A stretch of 64,000 nucleotides of DNA, taken from the NCBI RefSeq assembly GCF_014876775.1, contig NZ_CP062310.1, positions 1,341,699 to 1,405,698 on the forward strand, written 5' to 3'. The notes beneath the pieces were generated by a model. The model did not search any database. It saw nothing but the letters and a program-made list of their open reading frames with translations, and was not told the DNA's origin. This document shows, in pieces, positions 50,921-59,164 of the stretch. Each line of letters starts with the position of its first letter. Positions within the stretch are counted from its first letter, which is position 1. This DNA is from Infirmifilum lucidum (GTDB taxonomy: Archaea; Thermoproteota; Thermoprotei; Thermofilales; Thermofilaceae). Position numbers and translations under genes: made by a program.

Positions 50921-53900
50921 ATGAAAATATGTACTTCTTACCCATTGAAGATCCTCTTCATAATACTAATGCTCTTATTGATCTTTAGTACTGATCTGAG
51001 TATTGTACAAAGCATAAATGAAAAGTCAAGTGAGGCGCTACGATACCCTACAGAAGACCAGGGTCTCGGCATAAATAAAAAGTCAAGTGAGGAGAGGATT
51101 GATTACATTATCATAACAACCTCGAAATTTATTGATCCAGCAATGAAATTAGCCTCATATAAAAATAAAACCGGTACGATTACTAAAGTTATCACTATGG
51201 AAACAATGAGTGAGATAGAAATAAGGAATTTGATAAAGAAATATTATGATATCTATGGAATAAGATATGCTTTACTAATCGGTGATATTAATATAATACC
51301 TACAGCATACATCTTTAATCCTGCTCCTCTTTCTCCTGAAGAAGAATGGTACGGTTTCAATATTGGCTACACTGCAAGTGACTACTACTATGCTGCATTT
51401 GATGAAATTCAAGTTGAAGTACCTACTAGATTCGATTATTTTCCAGAAGTTTTCATTGGTAGATTTCCTGCAAGGAATGTGGAAGAAGCTCACATAATGG
51501 TTTCAAAAACAATTCGCTGGCTCGAAAATATAAAGAAAGAAGACAAGATTACTTTCCTCATTGCTGCACTAGGGCAAAACCCACATATCCCATATATTAA
51601 AGGCTTCATCCCCCCGTCTGTTAAGGTAGAAACCCTTATTGAGGAGTCCTTAAATAAAGAGACATTTATAAAGACGATAAATGAGCTTAAACCTCATCTA
51701 GTGGTATATGTAGGACATGGATACATAGATTCTCTTTCAAATGCCATCTCCATAAGAGATCTTGATAAATTGAGCGTCAAACCTTTTATATTCTTTGCTG
51801 ATGCATATTTATCGGCGGCCTTTGATACGGAGAATTCACTCAACGAGCAAATCCGGAGAATGGAATCACTTGGAGAAGCATTATTGAGGCATGAAAATGG
51901 TGCTGTTGCATACATAGGAGCTACGAGGCTTGTATGGACTAATGGACAAATGGCAAAGTACTTCATGGCATCGCTTCTATTATCTAGAAATCATACTATT
52001 GGTGAAGCGTTATATCAGTCAAAGCTACATTTAATACACCACGACTTCGGTCCTTACGATTTTTGGGTTGCAGGTAGGAGGGGAGATAGAATTTTTGAGA
52101 TGTATTTGAGAGACTTCCTTGCCTACAATTTGTTGGGGGATCCTCAAATTTTTGTTCCATATAAGGAGGAAGCCAGGTTTTTAGAGCAGGGATTAAAACT
52201 ATCCAAACATGAGAGAGTTGTTATTAATAATACGATTCTTTATGTTGGATATAAATTTGGTTATAAACATGATAAGTATATCCAGGAGATATTCACGAAT
52301 ATAGTAATTGACGGTGGAGAGTTAGTAATAGAAAATTCCATTGTCATATTACCTGAATTTAAGCCCTTTGCTCTCTACCATACTGGTCCCCTGGTTCCCG
52401 GTATGCACAGAGCAATTTACGAGGCATATTCAAAGATTATTTTAACATCACAAGATTCTAAATTACTCATTAAAAACTCAAAAATCGTAAATCTGCTCAC
52501 TCCGTATGGGGAAGAGCATGGACTATTTGGAGCTACCATAAAAGTATTTAAGGGAATTGTAGACATTACTGATAGTTTTCTCATTACTGGCATCACCGTA
52601 ATACTTAAGGAAACGGAATCAATGAATATTAAGCTAACACATTATACAGCTAGTTTCTCATGCAATGATATTAAAATCTCTAATGTTAATAGTTTTATCT
52701 TGACATGGAATATTGTAGCAGACAAGCTAAATAATGTTAAATTGGAGGGTAAATTCAATCATATTGTTTTAACAAATTCTAAAGGTGTATTTATTGAGAA
52801 ATCGGAGCTTGAAATGCTAGATTCATATAGCTCGGAGGTTACAATAGTTAGTTCTAGTATTAAAGGTAGTAGTGATGGTTACAATAGTACAATGTACTTT
52901 ATTAATAGCTGGATGCTCATGTGGGGTGGTTCCAGTAAAAGCGTGATATATTTTATCAATTCTTCAAATACTTGCAGTGCTGGCTTATGGAATTCAATCG
53001 GCATAGTTATTAATTCACGCGTGAGTGCTATGAACTTATATAATGCGTCAAGTTTAATTATACATAACTCAGAAGTAGAGCCCTTACGTAAGGATCCAAA
53101 CTCCATCGCTTACAAGTTATCTGATATATTCGTTCTTAAAATAAGACCTTCATGGATTATTAGGAACTTATCTTATGTTCCTACCACTTATTATCCTATA
53201 GTTTTTGACTCTCTACTATTCATGGTACGTAATGCATCTTATACTTTAAAACTACCACTTTACGTACATGTAAGTGATGTTGAGAGGTATAAATTTGATG
53301 GTTGGTATGTAAATGGAACCCTCGTCAGTAATGAAACGAGCATCGATTTACATGGTTCGCTGATTAACAAGCTCATTAAAACGTTATCTATACCCATTCC
53401 TGCCCTTAAGGAGCCTTTAATTCTTCCATGTATTACTATCGACGTCAAGTTGACGGCTAAACAATACTACCTTGAAGTTGTCAGCGAGCAGGGCAGTGCA
53501 ACAGGCTCAGGCTGGTACGACGAGGGGGCGACAGCTTATGCCTCCATCAGCACAACAATTATACCTATTGATGATAAGAGTAGGTGGGCCTTCCAAGGGT
53601 GGAGCGGCGATGCCAGGGGGCAGGGGCAGAGGTCTGAGCCTATAGTCATGAACTCCCCGAAGGTAGCTGTGGCAAAGTGGGCTAAAGAGTACAAAGTCTC
53701 TGCATATTCTCCTGTAGGGGAAATATACGTCTGTAGAGAGGACGGAACCTGCATGAGAAACCTAGGTAAGAGCTACTCGGGCTGGCACCCTGAGGGCAGT
53801 AGCATCGAAGTTGGTGTAAAAGAGACTTCAATAGGCTTTCCCGTACGGGACGTCTTTGCTGGCTGGAGAGGGCTGGGCCCCTATGACTCTGAAGAAGTTA

Positions 53901-54274
53901 GCAGGGGTGTTGCCTACGTAAGGGTCGACGCCCCCAAAGAGCTAGAGGCTGAGTGGAGGAAGGACTATACGCCGCTCGCAACCATACTAGCTGTCGTCTC
54001 ACTGCTCGGTGCCCTGTCTGTATTCCTCGCCGCTAAAGGTTACGTTGCACGCGTGCCTCTCCTCCAGGCATTGAGGAAGACTACAGTTAAGGGAGAGGGA
54101 GTAGAGGGTACGCGCGTTAGGGACTACTGCCTCGAGAGGATCCATGAAGCAGAGGGTAAGCTCAAAAAACTCGAAGAGATGAAGGGAGAGCTAGACCCAG
54201 AAGTCTACGGCAAGCTCAGGAAGGAATACCTCGACGAGCTTGAGAAAGTAAGGAAAGAGTGCCCCTACTCCTAG
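50921..54274 (+). CDS. C25 (gingipain-like) peptidase-fold surface protein with shared C-terminal cassette
   Basis: 1117 residues. Signal helix (10-30); a caspase-like C25 domain (about 60-420) with YALLIGDINIIPTAYI, YFPEVFIGRFPARNVEEA, VVYVGHGY (His266) and GAVAYIGATR. The usual nucleophile Cys position in this family (AC..aaFD) is Tyr296 here (DAYLSAAFD), so proteolysis is probably lost. A beta-helix-like Asn/Ile/Ser region follows (about 430-780). From KQYYLEVVSEQG (about 846) to the end it is almost identical to the protein at 35561: two InlB-like repeats, membrane helix and cytoplasmic coil KGELDPEVYGKLRKEY. The first 2.5 kb are very AT-rich, unlike the cassette. Confidence 0.75.
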   Translation: MKICTSYPLKILFIILMLLLIFSTDLSIVQSINEKSSEALRYPTEDQGLGINKKSSEERIDYIIITTSKFIDPAMKLASYKNKTGTITKVITMETMSEIEIRNLIKKYYDIYGIRYALLIGDINIIPTAYIFNPAPLSPEEEWYGFNIGYTASDYYYAAFDEIQVEVPTRFDYFPEVFIGRFPARNVEEAHIMVSKTIRWLENIKKEDKITFLIAALGQNPHIPYIKGFIPPSVKVETLIEESLNKETFIKTINELKPHLVVYVGHGYIDSLSNAISIRDLDKLSVKPFIFFADAYLSAAFDTENSLNEQIRRMESLGEALLRHENGAVAYIGATRLVWTNGQMAKYFMASLLLSRNHTIGEALYQSKLHLIHHDFGPYDFWVAGRRGDRIFEMYLRDFLAYNLLGDPQIFVPYKEEARFLEQGLKLSKHERVVINNTILYVGYKFGYKHDKYIQEIFTNIVIDGGELVIENSIVILPEFKPFALYHTGPLVPGMHRAIYEAYSKIILTSQDSKLLIKNSKIVNLLTPYGEEHGLFGATIKVFKGIVDITDSFLITGITVILKETESMNIKLTHYTASFSCNDIKISNVNSFILTWNIVADKLNNVKLEGKFNHIVLTNSKGVFIEKSELEMLDSYSSEVTIVSSSIKGSSDGYNSTMYFINSWMLMWGGSSKSVIYFINSSNTCSAGLWNSIGIVINSRVSAMNLYNASSLIIHNSEVEPLRKDPNSIAYKLSDIFVLKIRPSWIIRNLSYVPTTYYPIVFDSLLFMVRNASYTLKLPLYVHVSDVERYKFDGWYVNGTLVSNETSIDLHGSLINKLIKTLSIPIPALKEPLILPCITIDVKLTAKQYYLEVVSEQGSATGSGWYDEGATAYASISTTIIPIDDKSRWAFQGWSGDARGQGQRSEPIVMNSPKVAVAKWAKEYKVSAYSPVGEIYVCREDGTCMRNLGKSYSGWHPEGSSIEVGVKETSIGFPVRDVFAGWRGLGPYDSEEVSRGVAYVRVDAPKELEAEWRKDYTPLATILAVVSLLGALSVFLAAKGYVARVPLLQALRKTTVKGEGVEGTRVRDYCLERIHEAEGKLKKLEEMKGELDPEVYGKLRKEYLDELEKVRKECPYS

Positions 54275-54722
54275 GGGGAGCCTCTCCCGCACTTCCTACA
54301 CTTCGTGAGTACGGGAGGGTTGACCTCCCCGCACTTAGCACAAACCCACCAACCGCTTTCAACAAGCCTCTTTTTGAGGCCACTCAGAGAGGCATTCAAC
54401 TCGGCGAGAGATTCCTCATACTCCTTCTTGAGCCTACTATAGGTCTCCGTATCCACTTCTCCCCTCGAGTGAAGGTCTTCAAGTCTTGCAAGGTACCCCG
54501 AGTACTTCTCAACCTCAGCCCTTAGACCATCAAGTACTCTGAGCTCGTCTTCAAAAGCTAAACCCGTACCAGGAGCCCCGCTTACACGCTCGTGGAAGAA
54601 ACCTAGGTAACGTCCAGATATCCAGGAGAGAGCTTCGAAAAAATCAGACACGAATAGTGCTCTACGAGCCCCTTCCACGTGTGAGCGGTAGAAGTAGACA
54701 ACCAAGCCACCAGCAAGAAGCC
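53455..54722 (-). repeat. Long inverted repeat, right arm (about 1.27 kb)
   Basis: Reverse complement of 35111-36380 with few differences. It includes the C-terminal cassette of the C25-like gene and the truncated zinc-ribbon gene. The outer boundary at about 54722 is the break point inside the DUF554 gene; the inner boundary at ggctaaacaatac (53455) is the fusion point to the new N-terminal domains. Confidence 0.92.
54271..54705 (-). pseudogene. Truncated copy of the coiled-coil/zinc-ribbon membrane protein
   Basis: 144 residues corresponding to the C-terminal part of the 34548 gene: coiled coil with SRGEVDTETYSRLKKEYEES and zinc ribbon CAKCGEVNPPVLTKCRKCG. All membrane helices except the last segment are missing. 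The GTG at its start is only the first codon available after the fusion to DUF554 sequence; whether it is expressed is unclear. It overlaps the C25-like gene by 4 nt tail to tail, as in the parent arrangement. Confidence 0.7.
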
Positions 54723-54865
54723 ATCGAGATGCCGGGCGATACCGTGAATAGCCCGATGACCTCCGGGAGGAAGCTCACAACTCTACTCGGAATCCTCTTC
54801 CCGGCTAAAACACCCAGAGTAGACCCCACTAGCACCGCAACAGTGTTGACTAGCGTCCCGAGCAT
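54718..54865 (-). pseudogene. DUF554 membrane protein, N-terminal fragment
   Basis: ATG 54865 opens MLGTLVNTVAVLVG, GVLAGKRIPSR, GLFTVSPGISMA, the standard DUF554 N-terminus with a first membrane helix. After about residue 49 the reading runs into the inverted-repeat arm, in a frame different from the zinc-ribbon gene. Together with 50495-50851 it marks a once-intact gene. Confidence 0.75.
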
Positions 54866-54956
54866 CGACTTTTCCTCTTCGGTGTGTCTCAAATATACTT
54901 CACTGTAAAGACCTGGAAAGGTTTTCAAAGCAAAATTATTTGGAGCCTACTCACAT

Positions 54957-55309
54957 TCATACATACAACATGTAGAGCTCTGTTCTCTCTATTTTTCCCG
55001 TGATAGGATTTACTTTTAGCCCGAGCGTCTCCAGCGTGTCAACCCCCACCACTGGGACAGCTCCGGGGAAAGCGAGCGCCCTTACTGGCCCCCTTCTCCC
55101 TTCTATTTCAGCTTCTGCCACAAAAACTCTCGCTTTAATACTTCTCCCGTCGCCGAGTTTTAGGTCTACACTGAAAGGAGTCTCTATGAGGTGTTTTTCG
55201 GCGGCCTCGAGTGGTAAGACCGTGAAACTCGCCCCGTAGCGACCAGGATACTGTCGAAGGATAACGTCTCCTTCCCGCGAAAGACTGCCCGGACAGTCAC
55301 ATGGCCCAT
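54957..55309 (-). pseudogene. Clan AA (retropepsin-like) aspartic protease, frameshifted at the active site
   Basis: From ATG 55309 the frame reads MGHVTVRAVFRGKETLSFDS then ILVATG, the expected N-terminus of archaeal clan AA proteases. It goes out of frame inside a GGGG run and resumes in the next frame as ASFTVLPLEAAE and ends VGVDTLETLGLKVNPITGKI, the family C-terminus. One missing G restores the frame. In addition the catalytic Asp of the V-D-T-G motif is Ala (GCT for GAT). A TATA-like cctatatgg about 26 nt upstream of 55309 supports this start over the longer ORF at 55334. Confidence 0.75.
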
Positions 55310-55643
55310 ACCCACGTAACCACAATCTCACCATATAGGGGTTTAATACTTTATGGGCTTTTCGTACAGTCTAGCTGATCGCCTCTCCGCAGTTCTCGCT
55401 AGCAACCCGCTCTAAAGGCTCTCGGCACCCAACATACTTTGCTGCACGAGCTTTGGCGAGCTTTCTAGGCGAAACTTGGTTGGCAAAAGTTATCGCACCA
55501 CTACTCGTCTATTCTAATTAAACATTCCAGAGTTTAATTCCCACATTTACCTATCACCACCTTGCTATTTTTCTACTTTCCCGTGCAGACCAACCTTAAA
55601 ACCGAGGCTGGTTTTGGACTTAAAGCGAAGGTGAAAGGTCGAG
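55310..55643. other. Gene-free stretch
   Basis: About 330 bases between divergent genes. CTTAAAACCG near 55590 and GACTTAAAGCG near 55617 are weak promoter-like elements for the + strand operon, and AGGTGAAAGGTCGAGGTG before 55644 offers a ribosome binding site. No ORF or RNA gene is recognised. Confidence 0.4.
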
Positions 55644-56630
55644 GTGGAAGACGACTCGTCTAGTAAACGCCCCGTAGTTAAACTGCTGGGGCTCCAGACA
55701 CCCCTCCTCCGCCTCCGCTCTCTCGGCAAGGTTCTCGGGTTTGATGGTATCCCGGTCTACCTGAAGTATGAGGGTGTAAACCCGACGGGAACGCACAAGG
55801 ACAGGGCTGCCAGGGCGCATGTTGCTAGAGCCGTAGAGCTAGGCATGGACACAATCACTGTTGGCACGTGCGGCAACTACGGCGTCGCTATCTCTTACTT
55901 TGCCAGGCAGGCGGGCCTGCGCTCTGTAGTTTTTGTCCCCAAGTCGTACGAGAACAGCAGAGTCGAGGAAATGAAGAGGTACGGCGCACGCGTCGTCTTC
56001 GTCGATGGGTCTTACGAGGAGGCCGTAGAGCTCAGCTCTAGAGCGGCCAGGGCCAACGGATGGTACGACGCAAACCCTGGGACTCCTTCGGATGAAGTGA
56101 GCTTCGAAGCATACAGCGCTATAGCCGGTGAGATAGTGAGCGAGCTCGGGGATGCCCCCTATGCTGTAGCAGTTCCTGTCGGCAACGGGACAACACTCGC
56201 TGGCATATACCTCGGCTTCCTCAGGGCATATCGCGAGGGCGAGGCAACGAGGATCCCAAGACTTATAGCCGGGACTACAGCCCTGGGAAACCAGATCGCG
56301 GCGAGCTGGAGGAGGGGCTCGGTGGAGCCTGTAACGATGTCATGGTCTAAAGTCAAGGAGACGCCTGTCAACGAGCCTCTAGTGGCCTACAAGTCTCTTA
56401 GCGCCGCCGAGGCCCTCGAGGCGCTGGTTGCGACAAAAGGGAGAGTTTACGAGTTTAGCGATGAGGAGCTCGTTGAAATGGCTATGCTCTTGAGGGTCTT
56501 CGAGAGAGTGAGCTCCCTGCCGGCTTCAGCTTCTTCCGTGCTCGCCCTGAAGAGTTTCCTGTCCCTGGAGGAAGTCGACGGCCCCCTGGTGGCGGTGATT
56601 ACGGGGAGATGGAGACGGATAAAGCACTGA
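55644..56630 (+). CDS. Threonine synthase-like PLP enzyme
   Basis: 328 residues of fold type II PLP enzymes. QTPLLRLRSLGK, NPTGTHKDRAARAH (PLP lysine, about residue 53), GTCGNYGVAISYFAR and AVPVGNGTTLAGI are the substrate, cofactor and phosphate loops. THKDR and GTHKDR are typical of threonine synthase, but the protein is shorter than the usual form and lacks the N-terminal part. It may act on O-phosphohomoserine or a related phospho-amino acid. GTG start 55644. It overlaps the DUF1611 gene by 22 nt and heads a three-gene operon with it and the MurL-like protein. Confidence 0.7.
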   Translation: MEDDSSSKRPVVKLLGLQTPLLRLRSLGKVLGFDGIPVYLKYEGVNPTGTHKDRAARAHVARAVELGMDTITVGTCGNYGVAISYFARQAGLRSVVFVPKSYENSRVEEMKRYGARVVFVDGSYEEAVELSSRAARANGWYDANPGTPSDEVSFEAYSAIAGEIVSELGDAPYAVAVPVGNGTTLAGIYLGFLRAYREGEATRIPRLIAGTTALGNQIAASWRRGSVEPVTMSWSKVKETPVNEPLVAYKSLSAAEALEALVATKGRVYEFSDEELVEMAMLLRVFERVSSLPASASSVLALKSFLSLEEVDGPLVAVITGRWRRIKH

Positions 56631-57703
56631 TTCTCGCCGAGGGCCTCTACAACTCAACAGACGGGAAGACTGCTCACGGCCTCGTGAGAAAGAGCCTGCG
56701 CTACAAGATAGCAGGCGTGATCGACAGCACGCTAGCCGGGCACGACGCAGGCGAAGTCCTCGACGGCAGGCCGCGGGGGATAAAGATATACGCGAGCCTC
56801 GAGGAAGCCCTAGAGGAACACCCGGACACAAAGTGCTTAATAATCGGCGTCGCGACACCTGGCGGCAAGCTTCCAGACCTATACCGGGAGATCGTCAAGA
56901 GAGCTATTCTCCGAGGCCTCAACATCGTGAACGGCCTCCACGAGTTCCTGAGCGACGACCCCGAGTTAAGCTCCCTGGCCAGGCAAGTAGGAGTCGAGAT
57001 CATTGACGTCAGGAAGATATACTACAACATGAGGATCTTCTACACGGGCAGGATAAAGGAGGTGAAGGCGCTTAAAGTGGTTGTAATCGGCACAGACTCT
57101 GCTATTGGGAAGCGTACAGTAGCCCACATGGTAACGGACGAGCTCAACGCGAGGGGCGTAAAAGCGGTCTTCGTGGGGACAGGCCAGACGGCATGGATGC
57201 AGGGTGCAAAGTACGTCTTCGTCCTCGACTCTGTAATAAACGACTTTGTGCCAGGCGTACTGGAGGACGTTGTCTGGAGAGCCTATGTAGAGGAGAAGCC
57301 TAAAGTCATAGTCGTACCCGGGCAAGGCTCGCTACTTCACCCCGTCTTTCCGGGGAGCTACGAGATACTGAACTTACTAAAGCCCGAAGTTGTCATACTA
57401 CAGCACGCTCCAGGCAGGAAGACGCTAGACGGCTTCCCCGAGTACCCCGTGCCACCCCTGGAAAAGTACCTCAAACTAATCGAGATAATAACTGATAGAC
57501 GCGTCTTCGCGATAACAATCAATACTGAAAACTTATCGCCCGACGAGGCTAGAGAGGCTGCGAGAGAGCTTGAGGCAGAGTACGGCATCCCCGTAGTCAT
57601 ACCACTACTCGAGAGCGTGGGGCGAATAGTCGACCTCATGCTTGAGAGCTTCCCGGAACTGGGTGGCGGCCGACGAAAAGCCTTAAGTGTTTTGACAAGA
57701 TAG
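56609..57703 (+). CDS. DUF1611 (DgcN-type) P-loop protein
   Basis: 364 residues. The N-terminal domain has a Rossmann-like start (ALILAEGLYNSTDGKTAHGL) and the C-terminal P-loop domain a nucleotide motif VVIGTDSAIGKRT near residue 158, followed by FVGTGQTAWMQG and VVPGQGSLLHP. This is the DUF1611 family. Bacterial DgcN members N-acetylate D-glutamate in D-Glu degradation, and others are linked to amino-acid kinases or N-acyl amino acids. The archaeal substrate is unknown. The neighbour is a MurL-like PP-loop protein, also tied to D-Glu chemistry in bacteria. Its stop codon overlaps the probable ATA start of the next gene. Confidence 0.7.
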   Translation: METDKALILAEGLYNSTDGKTAHGLVRKSLRYKIAGVIDSTLAGHDAGEVLDGRPRGIKIYASLEEALEEHPDTKCLIIGVATPGGKLPDLYREIVKRAILRGLNIVNGLHEFLSDDPELSSLARQVGVEIIDVRKIYYNMRIFYTGRIKEVKALKVVVIGTDSAIGKRTVAHMVTDELNARGVKAVFVGTGQTAWMQGAKYVFVLDSVINDFVPGVLEDVVWRAYVEEKPKVIVVPGQGSLLHPVFPGSYEILNLLKPEVVILQHAPGRKTLDGFPEYPVPPLEKYLKLIEIITDRRVFAITINTENLSPDEAREAARELEAEYGIPVVIPLLESVGRIVDLMLESFPELGGGRRKALSVLTR

Positions 57704-59136
57704 TCGTCGGCCCCGTCACGGTTAAACAGCGCTCGGCGAAGATAAAGTACGAGCTCTTCTTCGAGGGGGTCAGGAAGGAGTACGTGCTCATACAGTCGTA
57801 CCCCGAGGACGTGAGCGTCAAGGGATTTGACGAGATCTCAACTCTAGCCGGGATAACGCCGGCCGTGAACTATGGGCTATTTACAGACACCATCGAGATC
57901 AGAGCCCCCCTCCACGAGCTCGACTACAGGTACTTTCTCAACATGATGGACGTCACTGCGCGCGACATCTTCGTAAACCGGATCGTGAACAGGACTGGGC
58001 TGATTAAGGAGGAGTACATACCCCGTGAAGACGAGATCACGCCGGACATGGCGAGGCCGAGAGCCGAGGTACAGGTGAGCGAGACCTTCCAGGGGAGTAG
58101 CCTAGACGTCGAGCCCGACTACTCGAAGTGCGCAGTCATGTCCTCTGGGGGCAAGGAGAGCCTGCTGACGTACGGCCTGCTTCGCGAAGCCGGGTGCGAG
58201 GCATACCCGTACTTTGTAAACGAGTCAGGAAGGCACTGGTATACTGCCCTCACGGCTTACAGGGAGCTAGTGGCGAGAGACCCGAAAACCAGGAAGGTCT
58301 GGACGAACGTCGACAGGCTCTTCGCTTTCATTGAGAAGAACATGAGGATAGTAGTCCCATATTACTGGAGAAAGAACCGCGAAATATACCCCATCCGGCT
58401 CTTCTGGTACGCCCACTACATCTTCTCCGTCTTGCCGCTAGCCCTCAAGAACAGCGTCGGGAACATCACAATGGGCAACGAGTTCGACGACCCCTCGGGA
58501 CTAACCTTCGAGTACAAGGGGATAAGACACTACTACGCAACCTACGACCAGTCTCTCGACTTCGACACCTACATGACAGGGTGGTTCCAGAGGCGTGGAG
58601 TAGGGGTAAAACAGTGGTCACCCCTCAGGCCTATTAGCCCCATAATAGTCCTCAGGATACTGTTCAACAGGTACCCAGACCTGGCAGTACTTCAGACAAG
58701 TTGCCACTCAACACACATCGAAAACGGCGCAGTGGTGCCGTGCGGGACGTGCTTCAAGTGCAACGGCGTCCTGCTAATGATGCTCGCAGAGGGCTTGGAT
58801 CCGACGCTCATAAGGTATAAGAAAGAACACGTGGAAACTCTACCCGAGAGGATAGAGAAGGGCTTAGTAAGGCTCGAGGAGTCCCTCGTCAAACACTCTC
58901 TGTACCTTATAGCCCAGCGCGGGCTGTGGAAACTGCCACGGACAGAGCCTGTGTGGCACGTTGAGATGATACACTTCGACAACGTAAATGCGAGGTACGA
59001 CTTCATACCCCACAGAGAGATTCGCTGGAGGGTTCTGGACATCTTCGAGAAATACACCCGTGGCTACGTGAAGCTCCTGGACTCAAAATGGGTGCCCATG
59101 GCCGAGGAGGAGGTCGAGCGGGCCAAGAACCTCTAG
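57700..59136 (+). CDS. PP-loop ATPase resembling MurL glutamate epimerase
   Basis: About 478 residues if read from ATA 57700 (ATAG overlap with the upstream stop); the first conventional start, GTG 57784, would remove 28 residues that look coding (VVGPVTVKQRSAKIKYELFF). A beta-rich N-terminal domain precedes a PP-loop domain: CAVMSSGGKESLLTYGLL, YFVNESGRHW, MGNEFDDPSG, CHSTHIENG, CGTCFKCNGVLLMMLAEGLDP. The Ser-Gly-Gly-Lys-x-Ser loop binds ATP. The NE-rich GNEFDDPSG and final CxxCxxC-like region recall MurL, the ATP-dependent enzyme epimerising the terminal L-Glu of UDP-MurNAc-L-Ala-L-Glu. Substrate in an archaeon without murein is unknown. Fold confident, MurL link tentative. Confidence 0.55.
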   Translation: MVVGPVTVKQRSAKIKYELFFEGVRKEYVLIQSYPEDVSVKGFDEISTLAGITPAVNYGLFTDTIEIRAPLHELDYRYFLNMMDVTARDIFVNRIVNRTGLIKEEYIPREDEITPDMARPRAEVQVSETFQGSSLDVEPDYSKCAVMSSGGKESLLTYGLLREAGCEAYPYFVNESGRHWYTALTAYRELVARDPKTRKVWTNVDRLFAFIEKNMRIVVPYYWRKNREIYPIRLFWYAHYIFSVLPLALKNSVGNITMGNEFDDPSGLTFEYKGIRHYYATYDQSLDFDTYMTGWFQRRGVGVKQWSPLRPISPIIVLRILFNRYPDLAVLQTSCHSTHIENGAVVPCGTCFKCNGVLLMMLAEGLDPTLIRYKKEHVETLPERIEKGLVRLEESLVKHSLYLIAQRGLWKLPRTEPVWHVEMIHFDNVNARYDFIPHREIRWRVLDIFEKYTRGYVKLLDSKWVPMAEEEVERAKNL

Positions 59137-59164
59137 CCCACTCCTACTCTCCCTACTCAGCCCT

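Noticed and set aside
35111-54722. Composite transposon bounded by the inverted repeat
   Set aside because: No transposase, no short terminal repeats, and the arms are ordinary gene tails; duplication by recombination is simpler.
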